Of a stretch of DNA of 64,000 bases, positions 62,837-64,000 are shown piece by piece. The number at the start of each line of letters is the position of its first letter. The stretch's first letter is position 1. The stretch is taken from contig NZ_JANQAH010000003.1 in NCBI RefSeq assembly GCF_024707125.1, forward strand, positions 310,001-374,000. The letters run 5' to 3'. Made by a program: the position numbers and the translations under genes. The DNA is from Devosia sp. (GTDB lineage Bacteria; Pseudomonadota; Alphaproteobacteria; Rhizobiales; Devosiaceae). The notes under the pieces were generated by a model. It made no database searches. It saw only the letters and a program-made list of their open reading frames with translations, and was not told the DNA's origin.

Positions 62837-63250
62837 ATGACCCAATCGATCACGCGCCTCAATCCTGAAACCCTGCCCAATGCGGGGCAAGCGGGGTATT
62901 CGCAGATTTCGATTGTCGAGCCGGGGCGGCTGGCTTTCGTTTCGGGGCAAGTGCCCTGGCGGCGAGATGGGGGTGCGGTGCCGGGGACGCTGGCCGAGCA
63001 GATGGTGATCGTGACGGAGAACCTGTCGGCGGCCCTCACCGCGCTGAAAGCAACGACAGAGGACATCGCGCAGATGCGGATTTATGCCGTGGAACTCGGC
63101 CCCGAAAGCATGGGGATCGGGATGGCGGCGATCGGGAAGTTTCTCAACGGCGCACAGCCGAGTTTGACGGGGATCGGCGTCGCTGCGCTGGCGGCGCCGG
63201 GGCTGCTGATCGAGGTTGAGATGGTGGTGCGGGTGCCGGATGGGGTTTGA
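62837..63250 (+). CDS. RidA/YjgF-family protein lacking the deaminase arginine
   Basis: Endoribonuclease L-PSP/RidA-fold protein of 137 aa ([46 protein letters not shown]). The Arg that RidA uses to bind the imine carboxylate, in a motif like ARSCVEV, is replaced: here the segment reads [11 protein letters not shown]. It may therefore belong to another Rid subgroup without 2-imine deaminase activity. The ATG has an AGGAGA site. It is a single gene divergent from ndk. Confidence 0.85.
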   Translation: MTQSITRLNPETLPNAGQAGYSQISIVEPGRLAFVSGQVPWRRDGGAVPGTLAEQMVIVTENLSAALTALKATTEDIAQMRIYAVELGPESMGIGMAAIGKFLNGAQPSLTGIGVAALAAPGLLIEVEMVVRVPDGV

Positions 63251-63277
63251 GGTCCCGACGTAACTCCACTGCGTCAC

Positions 63278-63350
63278 CCTCGGGCTTGACCCGAGGGGGT
63301 TGTATTCTCTCGCGGCATTCAAGTGCAGTGTCCTCGGGTCAAGCCCGAGG
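63278..63350. repeat. Inverted pair of CCTCGGGCTTGACCCGAGG repeats
   Basis: CCTCGGGCTTGACCCGAGG (63278-63296) is itself a perfect hairpin and is repeated on the other strand as CCTCGGGTCAAGCCCGAGG (63332-63350), flanked by GTCAC on one side and ATGACG on the other. It follows the RidA gene and could act as its terminator. Confidence 0.72.
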
Positions 63351-63387
63351 ATGACGGTCGGTGGGGGTGCGGGTGCGGCCTAACCGA

Positions 63388-63771
63388 CTAATCGCGCTCG
63401 ACATCCGTCGAGCCCGTGCCAACAACGCGGCCATCGGCGGCGGTTACGGTGACGTCGATGCGGGTGATCGCTTCGTCTTCGGTGTCGATGGCGTATTTTA
63501 CGTCATGCTCGACGATCTGCATGGTGCAGACTTCGGCCGTGGAGCTGACGGGGAAATTCACCGTGAGGGTGCCATCGACGAGGTCACCGAGTTCGGCGCG
63601 GCCAATAGCGTCGCAGGCGCCGCCGTCTAGTTCGAAGTCGATCAGAATTTGGTAGGGGTTGATGCGGGTGGCGTCGAGGTCGTCGAGCGGTTGCCCATTG
63701 TCCTGTGCCAGCGCAGGAGCGGCGAGACCGATAGTGGCGATGAGGGCAAAAGCGAGGCGGGCGTCAAACAT
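63388..63771 (-). CDS. Small exported protein of unknown function
   Basis: A 127-aa protein. The first 22 residues (MFDARLAFALIATIGLAAPALA) form a clean Sec signal peptide. The mature part holds an acidic beta-rich domain with two Cys (GGACDAIGRAEL and AEVCTMQIVEH) that could form a disulfide. No family is recognised. It is a single gene with about 125 bases before the LuxR-type gene. Confidence 0.7.
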   Translation of the reverse strand: MFDARLAFALIATIGLAAPALAQDNGQPLDDLDATRINPYQILIDFELDGGACDAIGRAELGDLVDGTLTVNFPVSSTAEVCTMQIVEHDVKYAIDTEDEAITRIDVTVTAADGRVVGTGSTDVERD

Positions 63772-63897
63772 GTGGGCGTCCTTTTGGCTCGATGACTGAT
63801 GCAGAAATGTCTGCTTCTGACATTGGATGCGTAAAATCGGGCGACAGATTGACCTTATACCGTGGATCCGAAAATCCCTCCTTTTGCGCGAGGCGCC

Positions 63898-64000
63898 TTA
63901 TCGGCTAGTGGCATCGATCAAAGCGATGATCTCAACAAGTTCCGCTTGTCGGGAAATGCCAAGCTTTCCGAATACTTTTGCCAGATGTGTCCGTGCTGTC
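63898..64000 (-). CDS. LuxR-type HTH regulator, 3' end only
   Basis: The last 33 codons of a minus-strand gene that runs off the right edge. The deduced end, TARTHLAKVFGKLGISRQ followed by AELVEIIALIDATSR and a TAA stop (63898-63900), is the second half of a LuxR/FixJ-type helix-turn-helix with the VRTHL-like recognition helix. The sensor or receiver domain lies outside the window, so nothing more can be said. Confidence 0.8.
   Translation of the reverse strand, partial: TARTHLAKVFGKLGISRQAELVEIIALIDATSR

Overview
The window is high-GC, tightly packed DNA from a free-living alphaproteobacterium. The gene families (RbsABC and Dpp-type ABC importers, MmsA, SorC, FeaR-like AraC proteins, many SDR, ALDH, GMC and AKR oxidoreductases) and the GTCAT-flanked intergenic palindromes suggest Hyphomicrobiales, with a Devosia-like organism as the best guess. 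This is inferred from gene style only; no marker gene was searched. Apart from ndk, tRNA-Ser(GCU), a DEAD-box helicase and a UvrD-type helicase, nearly everything is accessory catabolism, transport and regulation.

Layout. (1) 1-8843: a plus-strand catabolic island. A PuuC-like aldehyde dehydrogenase (cut by the left edge), a class III aminotransferase and two SDRs are joined by 4-base overlaps, followed by an AraC regulator, a second ALDH, a GMC oxidoreductase and a second AraC regulator. (2) 8855-20069: an NTF2-like protein, a MoaF-family protein and an SDR (minus), an amidohydrolase (plus), then minus-strand methyltransferase-like protein, alpha/beta hydrolase, TetR regulator and a Dpp-type ABC importer in which one permease is fused to one ATPase. 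(3) 20201-25140: an aldo/keto reductase divergent from an SDR, a zinc alcohol dehydrogenase broken by a one-base frameshift, a second similar aldo/keto reductase and an HSL-type esterase. (4) 25141-35796: tRNA-Ser, small single genes, repeat-rich intergenic DNA, a molybdopterin oxidoreductase coupled to an 85-aa protein, a membrane protein and a UvrD-like helicase. (5) 35813-47142: one nine-gene minus-strand operon with an RbsABC-type importer, SorC regulator (frameshifted), aldo/keto reductase, GlpD/EryB-like FAD dehydrogenase, class I aldolase, FGGY kinase and GMC oxidoreductase. The gene set reads as a pathway for an unidentified polyol: import, phosphorylate, oxidise, cleave. (6) 47373-55642: a LysR regulator divergent from mmsA, a phosphotriesterase-family hydrolase, then a PLP decarboxylase and a CysK-like synthase divergent from a 672-aa SARP-like regulator. 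This last three-gene unit is the best candidate for an undescribed small-molecule pathway. (7) 55676-64000: an EmrB-type efflux pump divergent from a MarR regulator over a perfect 11-bp inverted repeat, an ABM protein, another MFS transporter, a DEAD-box helicase with a DbpA domain, a tautomerase with ndk, a RidA-family protein, a small exported protein, and the 3' end of a LuxR-type regulator that runs off the right edge.

Two genes (the alcohol dehydrogenase and the SorC regulator) are each interrupted by a single-base frameshift in a G/C run while the rest of the protein looks intact. These are either recent mutations or homopolymer sequencing errors, and read-level checking would decide. 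No CRISPR array, prophage, intact insertion sequence or replication origin was seen.
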